From the NCBI GenBank assembly GCA_007119305.1, contig SKPY01000511.1:1-13489 (forward strand): 13,489 nt of DNA, given 5' to 3'. Source of the DNA: Nitriliruptorales bacterium. Its GTDB lineage: Bacteria; Actinomycetota; Nitriliruptoria; Euzebyales; Egibacteraceae. Below are positions 12,918 to 13,489 of this stretch, in pieces (positions within the stretch are counted from its first letter, which is position 1; each line of letters starts with the position of its first letter). The position numbers and the translations under genes were made by a program. Under the pieces are notes generated by a model, which saw nothing but the letters and a program-made list of their open reading frames with translations, ran no database searches and was not told the DNA's origin.

Positions 12918-12948
12918 CTCGGTGTTCTCCCTCCTGTACCCATCCGCG

Positions 12949-12970
12949 CGAGGCAAGCACGCTTGCGTCG
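12949..12970. promoter_or_regulatory. Imperfect inverted repeat in the leader of the DUF4870-like gene
   Basis: The perfect core GCAAGC-AC-GCTTGC (12953-12966) is flanked, after one mismatched pair, by CGA and TCG, so 9 of 10 arm positions match. It lies between the predicted transcription start (near 13000) and the ribosome binding site. It could be a repressor site or an RNA hairpin in the 5' leader. Confidence 0.4.
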
Positions 12971-13006
12971 ACCCACCGCACGGCTGATCCCGCTGGACCA
13001 CCCTCC

Positions 13007-13035
13007 ACTGTCGGCCGCGCGGGGCCACTTGTCAA
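13007..13035 (-). promoter_or_regulatory. Promoter of the DUF4870-like gene (TTGACA / GACAGT)
   Basis: On the minus strand a perfect -35 TTGACA (13035-13030) is followed by a 17-bp spacer and GACAGT (13012-13007), which differs from TACAGT by one base. The -35 overlaps the stop codon of the upstream amylosucrase-like gene. The leader would be about 80 nt and includes the inverted repeat at 12949-12970. Confidence 0.5.
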
Positions 13036-13489
13036 CGATCGTCGTCGTCCTCGAGCAGGTCCGCGGTGAGCCAGCGCAGGGCGAGGCGGGCAAGATGGAT
13101 CCGTCCATCCCGCACGAGCGCGTCGTCGGGGGCGAGCGCGTCGCGTGCCGGATGCAGCCCGGCCGCGGCGACGATGCCCGCAGCGCACGACTGGGCGGTG
13201 TCGGCGAAGTTCACCAGCCCGAGCAGGCGCCCAGTGCGCGGGTGGGTGCGGAGGAAGGCGAAGACCGCCGGGTTGTCGGTGCTCCAGGGGACGGTCTGGC
13301 CTCCGGCGCGCAGCTGGGGCAGCGTGGCACGCAACGAGGCCAGCCGCCGCAGCCCGGCGAACACCCGTCCCTCGAGCGTCGCGGGGTCGGCCCGGCGTGC
13401 CGCGGCCTCCCAGTCCATGTGCGGGCGGTGCATCCAGCGGTTGTCGGCGGCGGTGACGGGGTCGACCTCGTAGCAGGAGTCGTTGGCGA
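13032..13489 (-). CDS. Amylosucrase-like GH13 enzyme, C-terminal part (gene runs off window)
   Basis: Only the last 151 residues are inside the window, and the 5' part of the gene lies beyond 13489. The segment NDSCYEVDPVTAADNRWMHR, then PHMDWEAAARRADPATLEGRVFAGLRRL, matches the region after the GH13 catalytic barrel in amylosucrases (NDWSYSQDPAKSADSRWAHR in the Neisseria enzyme). The following residues WSTDNPAVFAFLRTHPRTGRLLGLVNFAD, ending in LARLALRWLTADL, form the C-terminal beta-sandwich domain. Amylosucrase makes alpha-1,4-glucan from sucrose or works in reverse with glucans. Other GH13 subfamilies are possible because the catalytic residues are outside the window. The acidic tail LLEDDDDR is short and unremarkable. 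The stop at 13032-13034 lies inside the -35 box of the next gene. Confidence 0.82.
   Translation of the reverse strand, partial: ANDSCYEVDPVTAADNRWMHRPHMDWEAAARRADPATLEGRVFAGLRRLASLRATLPQLRAGGQTVPWSTDNPAVFAFLRTHPRTGRLLGLVNFADTAQSCAAGIVAAAGLHPARDALAPDDALVRDGRIHLARLALRWLTADLLEDDDDR

Noticed and set aside
1..13489. Search for tRNA, rRNA, insertion sequences, CRISPR arrays, riboswitches and integration sites.
   Set aside because: I saw no T-loop GGTTCGA-type motifs, transposase signatures, terminal inverted repeats, regularly spaced repeats or known aptamer patterns. The scan was by eye only.

Overview
The window is very GC-rich and gene-dense, with GTG starts, many 1-8 nt overlaps between genes and short TAnnnT promoter elements. 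It looks like chromosomal DNA of an actinobacterium. An InhA/FabI-type enoyl reductase, an AccD6-length carboxyltransferase, a HisN-type histidinol phosphatase and a retained aat together suggest a deep-branching, non-mycobacterial lineage (Nitriliruptoria, Euzebyia or Acidimicrobiia are my guesses). This assignment is inference from gene content only.

Layout. Bases 1-586 hold a class III aminotransferase broken by deletions, followed by a stand-alone Smr-domain gene (+). A DUF1028 gene (-) diverges from a two-gene unit (+) that encodes an unrecognised 159-residue protein and an inositol-monophosphatase-family enzyme resembling HisN. A convergent two-gene unit (-) encodes an M20 dipeptidase-like hydrolase and a small coiled-coil protein joined by an ATGA overlap. 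From 5136 to 10357 there is a complete fatty-acid synthase II transcription unit (+): a strong promoter covered by a nearly perfect 22-bp palindrome, a biotinyl-domain protein without the biotin-accepting lysine, then fabH, acpP, fabF, an accD6-like carboxyltransferase gene and fabI, closed by a hairpin terminator. Next come an ArsN2-like acetyltransferase and a patatin-like phospholipase overlapping by 4 nt, then aat, all on +. A strong hairpin at 12405-12434 separates aat from a convergent DUF4870-like membrane-protein gene (-). The window ends inside the 3' part of an amylosucrase-like GH13 gene (-).

How the genes work together. The carboxyltransferase would make malonyl-CoA (with a biotin carboxylase/carrier encoded elsewhere). 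FabH starts chains on ACP, FabF elongates them and FabI carries out the last reduction of each cycle. FabD, FabG, FabZ/HadAB-type dehydratase and biotin carboxylase are not in this window. The first gene of the operon is the most interesting. It keeps the biotinyl-domain framework but has four glycines where the biotin hairpin should be, so it could be a non-biotinylated partner or regulator of acyl-CoA carboxylase. That is analogous to the plant BADC proteins, and the role is an inference. The remaining genes are ordinary housekeeping or accessory functions.
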